Origin: an uncultured Bacteroides sp.
GTDB taxonomy: Bacteria > Bacteroidota > Bacteroidia > Bacteroidales > Bacteroidaceae
Assembly (NCBI GenBank): GCA_900766005.1
Contig: CAAFTU010000023.1
Span: 48,646-112,645, forward strand
Reading direction: 5' to 3'
Length of the DNA: 64,000 nucleotides
A model generated the notes under the pieces. It was not told where the DNA came from. It worked only from the letters and a program-made list of their open reading frames with translations, and ran no database searches. A program made the translations under genes and the position numbers. Below, one piece after another: positions 50,231-58,722 of this stretch. Every line of letters begins with the position of its first letter. Position 1 is the first letter of the stretch.

Positions 50231-53077
50231 ATGAAACATTTATTACGTGGATTATTGGTGGCAGCGATGCTTCTTTGCTGCAATTACCAATCCGTACAGG
50301 CTCAACAACAGCAGCCGGTACAGACCCTGCCAGTGGACAAAAATGTACGCATCGGTAAGTTGGACAACGGACTGACTTACTACATCCGCCACAATGCTCG
50401 TCCCGAGAAGCGAGTAGAATTCTACATCGCACAGAAAGTTGGTTCCATCTTGGAAGAACCGCAACAACGCGGATTGGCTCACTTCCTGGAGCACATGGCT
50501 TTCAACGGTACAAAGAACTTCCCCGGGGATGAAACAGGTCTGGGCATCGTACCTTGGTGTGAAACCAAAGGTATCAAGTTCGGTACCAACCTGAACGCCT
50601 ATACAGCAGTAGACCAGACGGTATACAACATCAGCAACGTGCCCACCGACAACATCAACGTCGTAGACTCTTGTCTGCTGATCCTGCACGACTGGTCGAG
50701 CGCTATCAAGCTGGCCGACAAGGAAATCGACAAGGAACGCGGTGTGATTCGCGAAGAATGGAGAAGCCGCAACAGCGGTATGCTCCGCATCATGACCGAT
50801 GCGCTTCCCACGCTGTATCCAGATTCCAAGTATGCCGACTGTATGCCGATCGGTAGCATCGACGTCATCAACAACTTCCCTTATCAGGACATCCGTGATT
50901 ACTATGCAAAATGGTACCGCACCGACTTGCAGGGTATCATCATCGTGGGTGACATCAACGTGGACGACATCGAAGCCAAGCTGAAAAAAATCTTTGCTGA
51001 CGTAAAGGCACCGGTAAATGCTGCCGAACGTATCTACTATCCGGTAGCCGACAACAAAGAACCGCTGATTTACATCGGTAAGGACAAAGAAGTGAAGAGC
51101 CCGTCGGCTCAGTTCTTCTTCAAGCACGATGTAGTGCCCAATGACCAGAAGAATACAGTGCCCTATTACGTAGGCCAGTACATGCTCAACATGGCCATGA
51201 CCATGCTGAACAACCGCCTGGGCGAACTGCTGCAGACAGCCAATCCTCCTTACACCAGCGCCGGTGCCGGCTATGGAGAATTCTTCATGGCTACAACGAA
51301 AGATGCCTTCAGCCTGAGCGTAGGCAGCAAGAACGACGGTCTGATGCAAGCCATGAGAACCGTACTGCAAGAAGCAGAACGTGCTTGCCGCTTCGGATTT
51401 ACTGCTTCCGAATACGAACGTGCACGCATCAACTACCTGCAATCAGTTGAATCAATCTACAACGAACGTGCCAACACCAAGAACGGTGCTTACGTTAATG
51501 AATACGTAAACAACTTCCTGAGCGGCCAACCCATCCCGGGCATCGAAGTAGAATATACGCTGATCAACCAGATGGCTCCGCAAATCACGGTCGACATGGT
51601 GAACCAGATGATGAGCCAGCTCATCACGGAAGACAACCAGGTAGTGATGGTAGCCGGTCCGGACAATGCAGAAGTGAAATATCCTACTAAGGAAGAAATC
51701 GCAGCATTGCTGAAAGAAATCAAGTCATTCGACCTGAAACCCTACGAAGACAAGGTATCCAACAAGCCGCTGATCTCTGAAGAAGTCAAGGGCGGCAGCA
51801 TCGTTTCTGAAAAAGCAGGCGAAATCTACGGCACTACCAAACTCGTCTTGTCAAACGGTGTAACGGTATACGTGAAACCGACCGAATTCAAGTCGGACGA
51901 AATCATCATGAAGGGCTTCAGCTTCGGCGGTAGCAGCCTCTTCCCGAACGAAGAAATCATCAACATCTCTCAGCTGGGCAGTGTGGCACTGGTAGGTGGT
52001 ATCGGCGAATTCAGCCCCATCGAACTGGGCAAGGCATTGGCCGGCAAACTGGCTGGTGTAAGCACAGGCATCGGAGGCACTACTGAATCAGTGAGCGGTA
52101 GCTGTACGCCGAAAGATTTCGAAACCATGATGCAGCTCACTTACCTGAGCTTCACTTCTCCGCGCAAGGACAACGAAGCTTTCGAATCATACAAGAACCG
52201 CTTGAAAGCCAAGCTGCAGAATGCAGATGCCAACCCGATGAGCGCTTTCGGCGACACCGTGCGCCACGCTTTGTATGGCAATCACCCGCGTGCTATCAAG
52301 TTCACAGAAGACATGGTAGACAAGATCGACTACGACCGCATCATCGAAATGTACAAAGAACGCTTTGCAGATGCCAGCGACTTCACCTTCTTCCTGGTAG
52401 GTAATGTCAACCTGGAAACAATGAAGCCGTTGATTGCCAAGTACCTGGGTGCTCTTCCTTCTATCAACCGCAAGGAGACATTCAAAGACAACAAAATGGA
52501 TGTACGCAAAGGCTTCTACAAGAACCAGTTTACTAAAAAGCAGGAAACTCCGATTGCTACCATCCTGTTCCTCTACACAGGAAAGGCTAAATATGATTTG
52601 CGCAACAGCTTGACGCTGAGCATCCTCGAACAAGCACTGGATATGGTCTACACAGCCGAAATCCGTGAAAAAGAAGGAGGTACATACGGTGTGAGCTGCA
52701 GCGGAAGCTTGGGCAAATACCCGAAAGAAGAATTGAGCCTTGAAATCTCCTTCCAGACAGATCCGGGCAAGATTGACAAGCTCAGCGCTATCGTAGAAGA
52801 ACAGTTGAACAAGATGGCCAAAGAAGGTCCGCAGGCTGAACACATGGACAAGATCAAGAAGTACATGCTGAAACAGTACAACGACGTTCAGAAAGAAAAC
52901 GGCTACTGGATGAACTGCCTGAACGAATACCTCTACACAGGCGTAGACAGCACGAAAGATTATGTTAAGCAGATTGAAAGCATCACAGCGAAAGACGTAC
53001 AGACTTTCCTTGCCAAACTGTTGAAGCAGAAGAATCTGATTAAAATTATCATGTCTACTCCGGAAGAAAACAAATAA
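50231..53077 (+). CDS. M16-family zinc metallopeptidase, exported
   Basis: A 948-residue double-domain M16 (pitrilysin/insulinase) protease with a signal peptide (LLRGLLVAAMLLCCNYQSVQAQ). The inverted zinc motif HxxEH is at H84, E87, H88 (LAHFLEHMAF). The second half (from about 530) is the usual degenerate copy. It would degrade peptides in the periplasm. High expression is suggested by its very regular codon use compared with neighbours, but this is an impression. DUF5687 follows after 62 bp, with a repeated TATAGAAGTACA in the gap. Confidence 0.92.
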   Translation: MKHLLRGLLVAAMLLCCNYQSVQAQQQQPVQTLPVDKNVRIGKLDNGLTYYIRHNARPEKRVEFYIAQKVGSILEEPQQRGLAHFLEHMAFNGTKNFPGDETGLGIVPWCETKGIKFGTNLNAYTAVDQTVYNISNVPTDNINVVDSCLLILHDWSSAIKLADKEIDKERGVIREEWRSRNSGMLRIMTDALPTLYPDSKYADCMPIGSIDVINNFPYQDIRDYYAKWYRTDLQGIIIVGDINVDDIEAKLKKIFADVKAPVNAAERIYYPVADNKEPLIYIGKDKEVKSPSAQFFFKHDVVPNDQKNTVPYYVGQYMLNMAMTMLNNRLGELLQTANPPYTSAGAGYGEFFMATTKDAFSLSVGSKNDGLMQAMRTVLQEAERACRFGFTASEYERARINYLQSVESIYNERANTKNGAYVNEYVNNFLSGQPIPGIEVEYTLINQMAPQITVDMVNQMMSQLITEDNQVVMVAGPDNAEVKYPTKEEIAALLKEIKSFDLKPYEDKVSNKPLISEEVKGGSIVSEKAGEIYGTTKLVLSNGVTVYVKPTEFKSDEIIMKGFSFGGSSLFPNEEIINISQLGSVALVGGIGEFSPIELGKALAGKLAGVSTGIGGTTESVSGSCTPKDFETMMQLTYLSFTSPRKDNEAFESYKNRLKAKLQNADANPMSAFGDTVRHALYGNHPRAIKFTEDMVDKIDYDRIIEMYKERFADASDFTFFLVGNVNLETMKPLIAKYLGALPSINRKETFKDNKMDVRKGFYKNQFTKKQETPIATILFLYTGKAKYDLRNSLTLSILEQALDMVYTAEIREKEGGTYGVSCSGSLGKYPKEELSLEISFQTDPGKIDKLSAIVEEQLNKMAKEGPQAEHMDKIKKYMLKQYNDVQKENGYWMNCLNEYLYTGVDSTKDYVKQIESITAKDVQTFLAKLLKQKNLIKIIMSTPEENK

Positions 53078-53139
53078 GGATTCTTCCCGATTATAGAAGT
53101 ACAAAAAATATAGAAGTACACCATATATAATAGTACACT

Positions 53140-54777
53140 ATGATTTTCAACGAACTGCGCAAACACAGGAAACTGGCCTTCCGGCGACACTCGATGAGGG
53201 AAAGAAACCGGACGGCCCGCCTCCTGGGCTGGATACTGGAAGGCCTCTGGGCCCTTTACCTGGTCTTCTTAGGCTCCACGTTTGCGGCCGAATTTACTGA
53301 TATGGTTCCCACTTGGGAACCATATCTTGTTATGAACGCCTACGTTCTGCCCTGCCTGCTGGTGCTCGACTTCCTGTTGCGCTTTCCGTTGCAAAAAACA
53401 CCGACACAAGAGGTAAAACCCTACCTCTTGCTGCCGGTTAAAAAGAGCCGTCTCATCGACTCCCTGCTACTCCAGTCAGCATGCAGTTCCTTCAACCTCT
53501 GCTGGCTGTTCCTTATTGTCCCCTTTTCTTACCTCACCCTTCTCCCCTCAGCGGGAATAGGCAGTTGCCTCACCTATTTTGCGGGTATCTGGCTGCTGTT
53601 TCTCACCAACAACTATCTGCACTTACTTTGCCGCACCTTAATCAACGAACGTACCAGGTGGGTGCTGCTTCCGCTTGTTCTTTATGGCGGAATGACCTGC
53701 CTCCTCTTTCTCCCATCAGAGAACCCCATTTTCTCCCCATCGAACCCCGTTATCTGCTTCTTTCTTCACTTGGGCAACGGATTCATCCAAGGAGATTTTC
53801 TTACTTTTATCGGCACAGTGCTTACCCTGATGCTCCTGGTCGGAATCAACCGCTCCGTCATGAACCGGGCTGTCTATCACGAACTCGCCCGCACCGATTC
53901 CTCCTCTTCTTTTCGCTCTTTTGCAGCCTTTCGCAGCTTTGCTGCCCTTCGCTCCGGCTCCGTCGTTCGCCTCTTTGAACACTTCGGAAAAACAGGGAGG
54001 GCTTTCGGAGAGTCCGGAAATAAGATAAAAGAATCCGGAAAGCCTTCCGAAGAGCCCGAGAGATTCTTCAAAGAAACAAATCTGTATCTGCAGCTGGAAC
54101 TGAAAATGCTCCTCCGCTGCCACAGCTGCCGAAGCGCCCTGCGCAGCGTGGTTCTCCTCATCACGCTCTTTTCCGCCGCACTTGGCTTCTCCGGCATCTA
54201 CGACACACCGTTCATGACCACCTTTATCTGCGTGTACAACTTCTCCGCTTTCGGCTTGATATTCCTGCCGAAAGTCCTTTCATTCGAAGGAAACTACATC
54301 GACGGGCTATGGACGCACCGTGCCTCCATCCAAAGCCTGCTGAAAGCCAAATACTATCTCTACAGCCTGGGAGAGTTGATTCCGCTGACCCTGATGATAC
54401 CCTCCCTGCTCACCGGAAAAGTTTCGCTTCTGACTGTCTGCACCTGGTTTTTCTACACCACCGGCGTGGTGTATTTCCAGCTGTTTCAACTGGCAGTATA
54501 CAACCGCCAGACCTTGCCGCTGCATGAAAAACTAACCAGCAGACAAGGCAGCAGTGGCATGCAAATTCTCATCAAACTGGCCGTGTTCGGACTTCCCCTG
54601 CTGCTTTACACCACCTTGGAAACCCTGTGGGGCACCACGCTGACCAACCTGCTGTTCCTCACCGCCGGACTCGCCTTCACCCTCGCCTCCCCCTGGTGGC
54701 TCAACCAGGTCTGCCGGCGGTTCCTGCAGCGGAAGTACGAGAAATTCGAAGGCTTCAGAGAAAGCAGGCAGAAGTAA
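53140..54777 (+). CDS. DUF5687 membrane protein, partner of an ABC ATPase
   Basis: A 545-residue polytopic membrane protein of DUF5687, with about 11-12 hydrophobic segments. The gene is followed by an ABC ATPase, which is the usual arrangement, so it is probably the permease of that transporter. Between residues ~245 and ~305 is a cytoplasmic insert with repetitive SFRSFAAFRSFAALRS and then a Gly/Lys/Glu-rich stretch, which looks like a local expansion. A perfect 28-bp palindrome lies in the early coding region (53299-53326). Substrate unknown. Confidence 0.85.
   Translation: MIFNELRKHRKLAFRRHSMRERNRTARLLGWILEGLWALYLVFLGSTFAAEFTDMVPTWEPYLVMNAYVLPCLLVLDFLLRFPLQKTPTQEVKPYLLLPVKKSRLIDSLLLQSACSSFNLCWLFLIVPFSYLTLLPSAGIGSCLTYFAGIWLLFLTNNYLHLLCRTLINERTRWVLLPLVLYGGMTCLLFLPSENPIFSPSNPVICFFLHLGNGFIQGDFLTFIGTVLTLMLLVGINRSVMNRAVYHELARTDSSSSFRSFAAFRSFAALRSGSVVRLFEHFGKTGRAFGESGNKIKESGKPSEEPERFFKETNLYLQLELKMLLRCHSCRSALRSVVLLITLFSAALGFSGIYDTPFMTTFICVYNFSAFGLIFLPKVLSFEGNYIDGLWTHRASIQSLLKAKYYLYSLGELIPLTLMIPSLLTGKVSLLTVCTWFFYTTGVVYFQLFQLAVYNRQTLPLHEKLTSRQGSSGMQILIKLAVFGLPLLLYTTLETLWGTTLTNLLFLTAGLAFTLASPWWLNQVCRRFLQRKYEKFEGFRESRQK
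53299..53326. repeat. Perfect 28-bp palindrome inside the DUF5687 gene
   Basis: GATATGGTTCCCA and TGGGAACCATATC are exact complements with CT between them. Same geometry as 45403-45430 but a different sequence. Confidence 0.9.
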
Positions 54778-54792
54778 AACAGAATGAAAATG

Positions 54793-54838
54793 TTTGATTG
54801 ATTGAATATTGTTTTGAATGTTGATTGATTGATTGAAT
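54793..54838. repeat. TTGA microsatellite between DUF5687 and its ATPase gene
   Basis: Runs of TTGATTGATTGA interrupted by AATATTGTTTTGAATG fill most of the 77-bp gap. Confidence 0.8.
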
Positions 54839-54854
54839 AATTAAATAGAGAACG

Positions 54855-55559
54855 ATGATTGAAATAAGGAATCTCAGCAAACAGTTTGGCGAAAAGACCG
54901 CCATCCACATAGAACACTTCTCCATCCCACAGGGCGAAATGCTCGGCCTTGTGGGCAACAACGGTGCAGGGAAAACCACCCTCTTCCGGCTGATGCTCGA
55001 CCTGCTGAAAGCCGACAGCGGCCACATCACCCTCCGCAATCTGCCTGTGGACCGTACGGAAGAGTGGAAAAGCTTCACCGGTGCATACATCGACGATAGT
55101 TTTCTCATTGATTATCTCACACCGGAAGAATACTTCGCATTCATCGGACGCCTGCATGGCCTCTCCCCATCGGAAGTAGACAGCCGGCTTTCGGCCTTCA
55201 GCCGCTTTATGAATGGCGAAATCAAGGGGCAGAAGAAGCTCATCCGGGACTTCTCCGCCGGCAACAAGCAGAAGATAGGCATCCTCTCTGCCCTGCTGCC
55301 GCATCCGCAGATTGTCATCCTTGACGAACCGTTCAATTTTCTCGACCCCACCTCACAGTCGGAGCTGAAGCAGCTGCTACTGGACTACAACCAGACACAC
55401 CAGGCCACCCTGCTGCTGTCGAGCCACAATCTGACTCACACCATCGACCTGTGTCCGCGCATTGCCCTGCTGGAAAGAGGAGAGATTATCAAAGACCTCG
55501 CCAACCGGAACCATTCAGCGGAAACCGAGCTCGAACAGTATTTCCAATCGCCCCGATAG
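54855..55559 (+). CDS. ABC transporter ATP-binding protein
   Basis: A 234-residue ATPase of the simple ABC-2 type. Walker A GNNGAGKT is at residues 34-41, the signature is unusual (FSAGNKQKIGI where LSGGQ is typical), and Walker B is VILDEPFNFLDP. It pairs with the DUF5687 membrane protein upstream. After the stop codon there are 386 bases without a gene before the NlpC/P60 lipoprotein. Confidence 0.9.
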   Translation: MIEIRNLSKQFGEKTAIHIEHFSIPQGEMLGLVGNNGAGKTTLFRLMLDLLKADSGHITLRNLPVDRTEEWKSFTGAYIDDSFLIDYLTPEEYFAFIGRLHGLSPSEVDSRLSAFSRFMNGEIKGQKKLIRDFSAGNKQKIGILSALLPHPQIVILDEPFNFLDPTSQSELKQLLLDYNQTHQATLLLSSHNLTHTIDLCPRIALLERGEIIKDLANRNHSAETELEQYFQSPR

Positions 55560-55945
55560 GTGAACAGCCTGCGCGCAGCCCGCCGGAAATATCCAAGTAA
55601 CGCAACTATAGGCCAAAGAGAGGTCAACGAAGGAAAAGCGGATAAAAATCAATTATTATTTGGGGAATTGCTCTTATATGCGTATTTTTAACGGAGAAAG
55701 AGAATAAAAACAGAGAATAGAGAATAAAAATAGGGATTGGATGAACCTACAAATGATGAACAAATAATGATGAACCAACGAATGATGAACAAATAATGAT
55801 GAACCTACAAATGGATGAACAAAATAATAATGAACCTACAAATGATGAACAAAATAATAATGAACCTACAAATGATGAACAAATAATGATGAACCTACAA
55901 ATGATGTACAAAATAATGATGGGCCAACGAATGATGAACAAAATA
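55560..55945. other. Gene-free region with tandem repeats upstream of the NlpC/P60 gene
   Basis: The first ~180 bases hold nothing I can identify. The last 205 bases are the repeat array at 55741-55945. Confidence 0.7.
55741..55945. repeat. Seven tandem units of 27-31 bp ending at the start codon
   Basis: Each unit reads ATGAACC-ACAAATGATGA and then ACAAATAATG with small changes. Unit starts: 55741, 55770, 55799, 55830, 55860, 55889 and 55919. The downstream gene starts at 55946, exactly where an eighth unit would begin. Unit lengths differ by non-multiples of three. Confidence 0.9.
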
Positions 55946-56452
55946 ATGAAGTTCAAAGCCCTGCTGATTCTTTTCGGAATGAGCCTGCTGCTCCATTCCT
56001 GCAGCACCCCCACCCCTCGGGTGGACTACCAGGCCCTGGCAAAAGCCTCCGTCCAGCTGAACATGGACATCAACCTCAACGATGACCACAAACTCTACAT
56101 CGAAGCCTCCCAATGGATCGGAGTTCCCTACCGCAGCGGAGGCAGCAGCAAACACGGCACCGACTGTTCGGGCATGGTCTACCAGATATGCCGGAAGGCC
56201 TACCGCGTGTTAGTGCCGCGCAGCTCCGAAGAGATGAAAAGATACAGCCTGAAAGTAAGCAAAAGCAAACTGCAGGCAGGCGACCTTGTCTTCTTCAGCA
56301 GCACCCGCCATCCCAAACGTGTGGCGCACGTGGGCATCTACCTCAAAGACAACAAGTTCATCCATGCCAGCACCACCAAAGGAGTCATCATCAGCAGTCT
56401 GAAAGAAGACTATTACAAGAAACACTGGATGCAGGGAGGCCGGATTCACTAA
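55946..56452 (+). CDS. NlpC/P60 (C40) peptidoglycan hydrolase lipoprotein
   Basis: A 168-residue lipoprotein. The signal peptide ends in LLLHSC (Cys 19). The NlpC/P60 domain covers about 50-160 with catalytic Cys 74 in GTDCSGMVYQ, His 128 in VAHVGIYL and a third polar residue His 140 in KFIHAST. These enzymes cut stem peptides of peptidoglycan. I chose the ATG at 55946 because the signal peptide begins there; the frame is open 50 codons further upstream, but that part is the tandem repeat. It ends 17 bp before the convergent TrmH gene. Confidence 0.9.
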   Translation: MKFKALLILFGMSLLLHSCSTPTPRVDYQALAKASVQLNMDINLNDDHKLYIEASQWIGVPYRSGGSSKHGTDCSGMVYQICRKAYRVLVPRSSEEMKRYSLKVSKSKLQAGDLVFFSSTRHPKRVAHVGIYLKDNKFIHASTTKGVIISSLKEDYYKKHWMQGGRIH

Positions 56453-56469
56453 CCTCCCTCATCGGTCAG

Positions 56470-57270
56470 TTATCTGGCCCGCAACTCCCAGAAAGCCACG
56501 GCAGCGGCGGCAGCCACATTGAGCGAATCCACCCCGTGAGCCATCGGAATGCGCACCACATAGTCCGCTTCCGCAATCGCCTCCTGCGAAAGGCCGTCGC
56601 CCTCCGTACCCATCACAATCGCCAGTTTCGGTTCGTCCGCCAGGCGAGGATCGTCCAGCGACACCGACTGATCCGTCAGCGCCATGGCAGCCGTACGGAA
56701 GCCCAAAGCCTGCAGACTGCTCAGCGGTCCGTCCAGCCACGTCCAAGGCACCAGGAAGACCGACCCCATCGACACACGCACCGCCCGCCGGTTGAGCGGG
56801 TCGCACGAATTGCGGGTGAGCAGCACCGCATCGATGCCCAAGGCAGCCGCCGAACGAAAAATGGCACCGATATTGGTCGTGTCCACCACATTGTCAATGA
56901 CCACCACCCGGCGCGCATCCCGACACACCTCCTCCACCGGTCGCGGCATCGGTCTGCGCATCGCACAGAGCACCCCCCTCGTCAGCACATAGCCGGTGAG
57001 CGAAGCCAGCAGTTCGCGGCTTCCCGTATACACCGGGATGTCCCCGCAGCGCGCGATAATATCCGCCGCATCCCCGGTGATGTGCTTCTGCTCACACAGC
57101 AGCGAGAGAGGCTCATAGCCGGCATCGAGCGCCACCCGGATCACCTTCGGACTCTCCGCAATAAAAATACCCTTATCCGGCTCCACCCGGTTGCGCAACT
57201 GAGCCTCTGTAAGGGTGGCAAACACCTCCACCCCCGGCTCCATCAAAGAATTCAGTTCGATTACCGGCAT
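56470..57270 (-). CDS. TrmH/SpoU-family RNA 2'-O-methyltransferase
   Basis: A 266-residue SPOUT methyltransferase. The N-terminal substrate-binding part (about 1-100) contains FIAESPKVIRVALD. The catalytic knot has VVVIDNVVDTTNIGAIFRSAAALG (SpoU motif 1), then LAIVMGTEGDGLS and VRIPMAHGVDSLNVAAA (motifs 2 and 3). It methylates a ribose in tRNA or rRNA; the target is not determined. Its start overlaps the end of the alcohol dehydrogenase gene by 10 bp, so the two are coupled. Confidence 0.9.
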   Translation of the reverse strand: MPVIELNSLMEPGVEVFATLTEAQLRNRVEPDKGIFIAESPKVIRVALDAGYEPLSLLCEQKHITGDAADIIARCGDIPVYTGSRELLASLTGYVLTRGVLCAMRRPMPRPVEEVCRDARRVVVIDNVVDTTNIGAIFRSAAALGIDAVLLTRNSCDPLNRRAVRVSMGSVFLVPWTWLDGPLSSLQALGFRTAAMALTDQSVSLDDPRLADEPKLAIVMGTEGDGLSQEAIAEADYVVRIPMAHGVDSLNVAAAAAVAFWELRAR

Positions 57271-58400
57271 ACTTCACCCTCCTTCACCACAGACTCACCT
57301 TTTTCCGTAGAATCACCTTTTTCCGCAGTTTCGCCTTTTACTGATGACTCACCTTTTAACGCAGACTCACCTTGCAGCGCCACCTTGATGACTCCGTCCT
57401 CTTTATGTTCAAAAATGCGGTACGCCTCCTCAATCTCACTCAGCGGAAAGCGGTGCGTGATGAGCGGAGTCGTATCAATCAGCCCCTCCTCAATGAGACG
57501 GAGAATCTCGGCACAGTCGCACCCGTCTACTCCCCCCGTCTTGAACGTCAGATTCTTGCCATACATCTCGGGCAGCGGCAACACCTGCGGAGCATCATAC
57601 AGCGCCACCACCGTCACAATGGCATTCGGACGGGCACACTCCCACGCCAGGCGGAACGTATCCGCACTGCCGGCAACTTCAATCACCACGTCCGCACCCC
57701 CGTGATCACTCTCGCGGGCCACCCACTCCCTGCACTGCCCGGGTGAAACCACTGACACCTGCGGATAATGCTCGCGAATGAAACGGATACGTTCGGCCGA
57801 CTGCTCACACACGCAGATGCGGCGGGGCTTCTTCAGCATCACACACAGCAGCGTACAGATGCCCGTCGGTCCGGCACCGATGATCAGCACCGTATCCTCC
57901 GGCGTAATCTCCGAGATGCGGGCAGCCCAAAAGCCCGTAGCCAGCACATCGCCCACCAGCAGCGCCTGCTCGTCGCTCACCCCGTCGGGGATGCGGTTCA
58001 GCCCCTGATCGGCATACGGCACCCTCACATAGTCCGTCTGACCGCCATCGATGCGGCAGCCTAATGCCCAGCCTCCGTTCGCATCGGTGCAATTGTTGAC
58101 ATACCCCTTACGGCAAAAGAAGCACTCCCCGCAGAAAGTCTCCACATTCACCGTTACCCGGTCGCCCGGCTTCACGGAAGTCACCGCTGCACCCACTTCT
58201 TCTACCACGCCCACCATCTCATGGCCCACCGTGATGCCCGGCACCGCCCGGGGCACACTGCCATGCTTGATGTGCAGATCGCTGGAGCAGATGCTGCTCA
58301 GCGTCACGCGAACCACTGCATCGCGTGCATCCACTACCTGAGGTTTCGGCTTCTCGCGCCACTCAAACTTTCCTTTCTCTATATACGTATACGCTTTCAT
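57261..58400 (-). CDS. Zinc-dependent alcohol dehydrogenase with repetitive C-terminal tail
   Basis: A 379-residue medium-chain dehydrogenase. The catalytic zinc site appears as SSICSSDLHIKHG and VGHEMVGVVEE, the structural zinc site as CGECFFCRKGYVNNC, and the NAD(P)-binding motif as VLIIGAGPTGICT. The enzyme core ends near residue 343. It is followed by five hexapeptide units, GESALK GESSVK GETAEK and then GDSTEK GESVVK, and a short end that overlaps the TrmH start. The start at 58400 is supported by a -7 box 27 bp upstream; the frame extends to 58601 through repeat sequence and is not used. The substrate is unknown. Confidence 0.88.
   Translation of the reverse strand: MKAYTYIEKGKFEWREKPKPQVVDARDAVVRVTLSSICSSDLHIKHGSVPRAVPGITVGHEMVGVVEEVGAAVTSVKPGDRVTVNVETFCGECFFCRKGYVNNCTDANGGWALGCRIDGGQTDYVRVPYADQGLNRIPDGVSDEQALLVGDVLATGFWAARISEITPEDTVLIIGAGPTGICTLLCVMLKKPRRICVCEQSAERIRFIREHYPQVSVVSPGQCREWVARESDHGGADVVIEVAGSADTFRLAWECARPNAIVTVVALYDAPQVLPLPEMYGKNLTFKTGGVDGCDCAEILRLIEEGLIDTTPLITHRFPLSEIEEAYRIFEHKEDGVIKVALQGESALKGESSVKGETAEKGDSTEKGESVVKEGEVCR
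57282..57371. repeat. Five 18-bp tandem units encoding the dehydrogenase tail
   Basis: Units encode GE(S/T)xxK or GDSTEK. They lie at the very end of the gene, just before the overlap with the methyltransferase start. Confidence 0.85.
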
Positions 58401-58426
58401 ATCTGTTTTTTCAATCCGATTACGTG

Positions 58427-58434
58427 CAAAGATA
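58427..58434 (-). promoter_or_regulatory. Bacteroides -7 box for the dehydrogenase gene
   Basis: Minus-strand TATCTTTG, 26 bp before the ATG at 58400. It rules out the longer open frame. Confidence 0.6.
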
Positions 58435-58448
58435 CCTAAAAAAAAGCG

Positions 58449-58456
58449 TACTTTTG
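58449..58456 (+). promoter_or_regulatory. Bacteroides -7 box, probable promoter of the DUF1847 gene
   Basis: TACTTTTG. The predicted leader of about 260 nt contains both 37-bp repeats. Confidence 0.45.
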
Positions 58457-58470
58457 TAGTGTTACAATCT

Positions 58471-58580
58471 AAAAGTGTAACGTAACGTAACGCTTCGTAA
58501 TGCGCAGGCAAAAATGCACCTGCAAAAATGCAACCTGCAAAAAAAAAGTGTAACGTAACGTAACGCTCCGTAATGCGCAG
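58471..58580. repeat. Two direct 37-bp repeats 73 bp apart
   Basis: Copies at 58471-58507 and 58544-58580 read AAAAGTGTAACGTAACGTAA then CGCT(T/C)CGTAATGCGCAG, differing at one base. Each contains a TAACG triplet series. The stretch between holds repeated GCAAAAATGCA-like sequence. Confidence 0.9.
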
Positions 58581-58722
58581 CAGAAATGCAGGCGGCTGCA
58601 AAATCGGTGTAATGAAAAAGGCAGCTGAGGAAATTGAAGACTGCTGAGCCGACCCGGGAATCGTATTATATTATAGACAGAAAACAACAGATAGAAACAA
58701 CAACAGAAAGGAGAAACAAACC

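Larger units (their letters stand above)
58401..58722. other. Gene-free divergent region with long direct repeats
   Basis: 322 bases with the promoters of the dehydrogenase (minus) and DUF1847 (plus) genes and two copies of a 37-bp repeat. No coding sequence is convincing. Confidence 0.7.

Noticed and set aside
50252..51442. A 396-codon minus-strand frame
   Set aside because: Antisense to the M16 protease, whose HxxEH motif lies on the other strand.
55741..55945. CRISPR-like array
   Set aside because: Units follow one another directly without spacers.
56113..57705. A 530-codon plus-strand frame
   Set aside because: It runs across the NlpC/P60, TrmH and dehydrogenase genes in the wrong frame or strand and has no domain.
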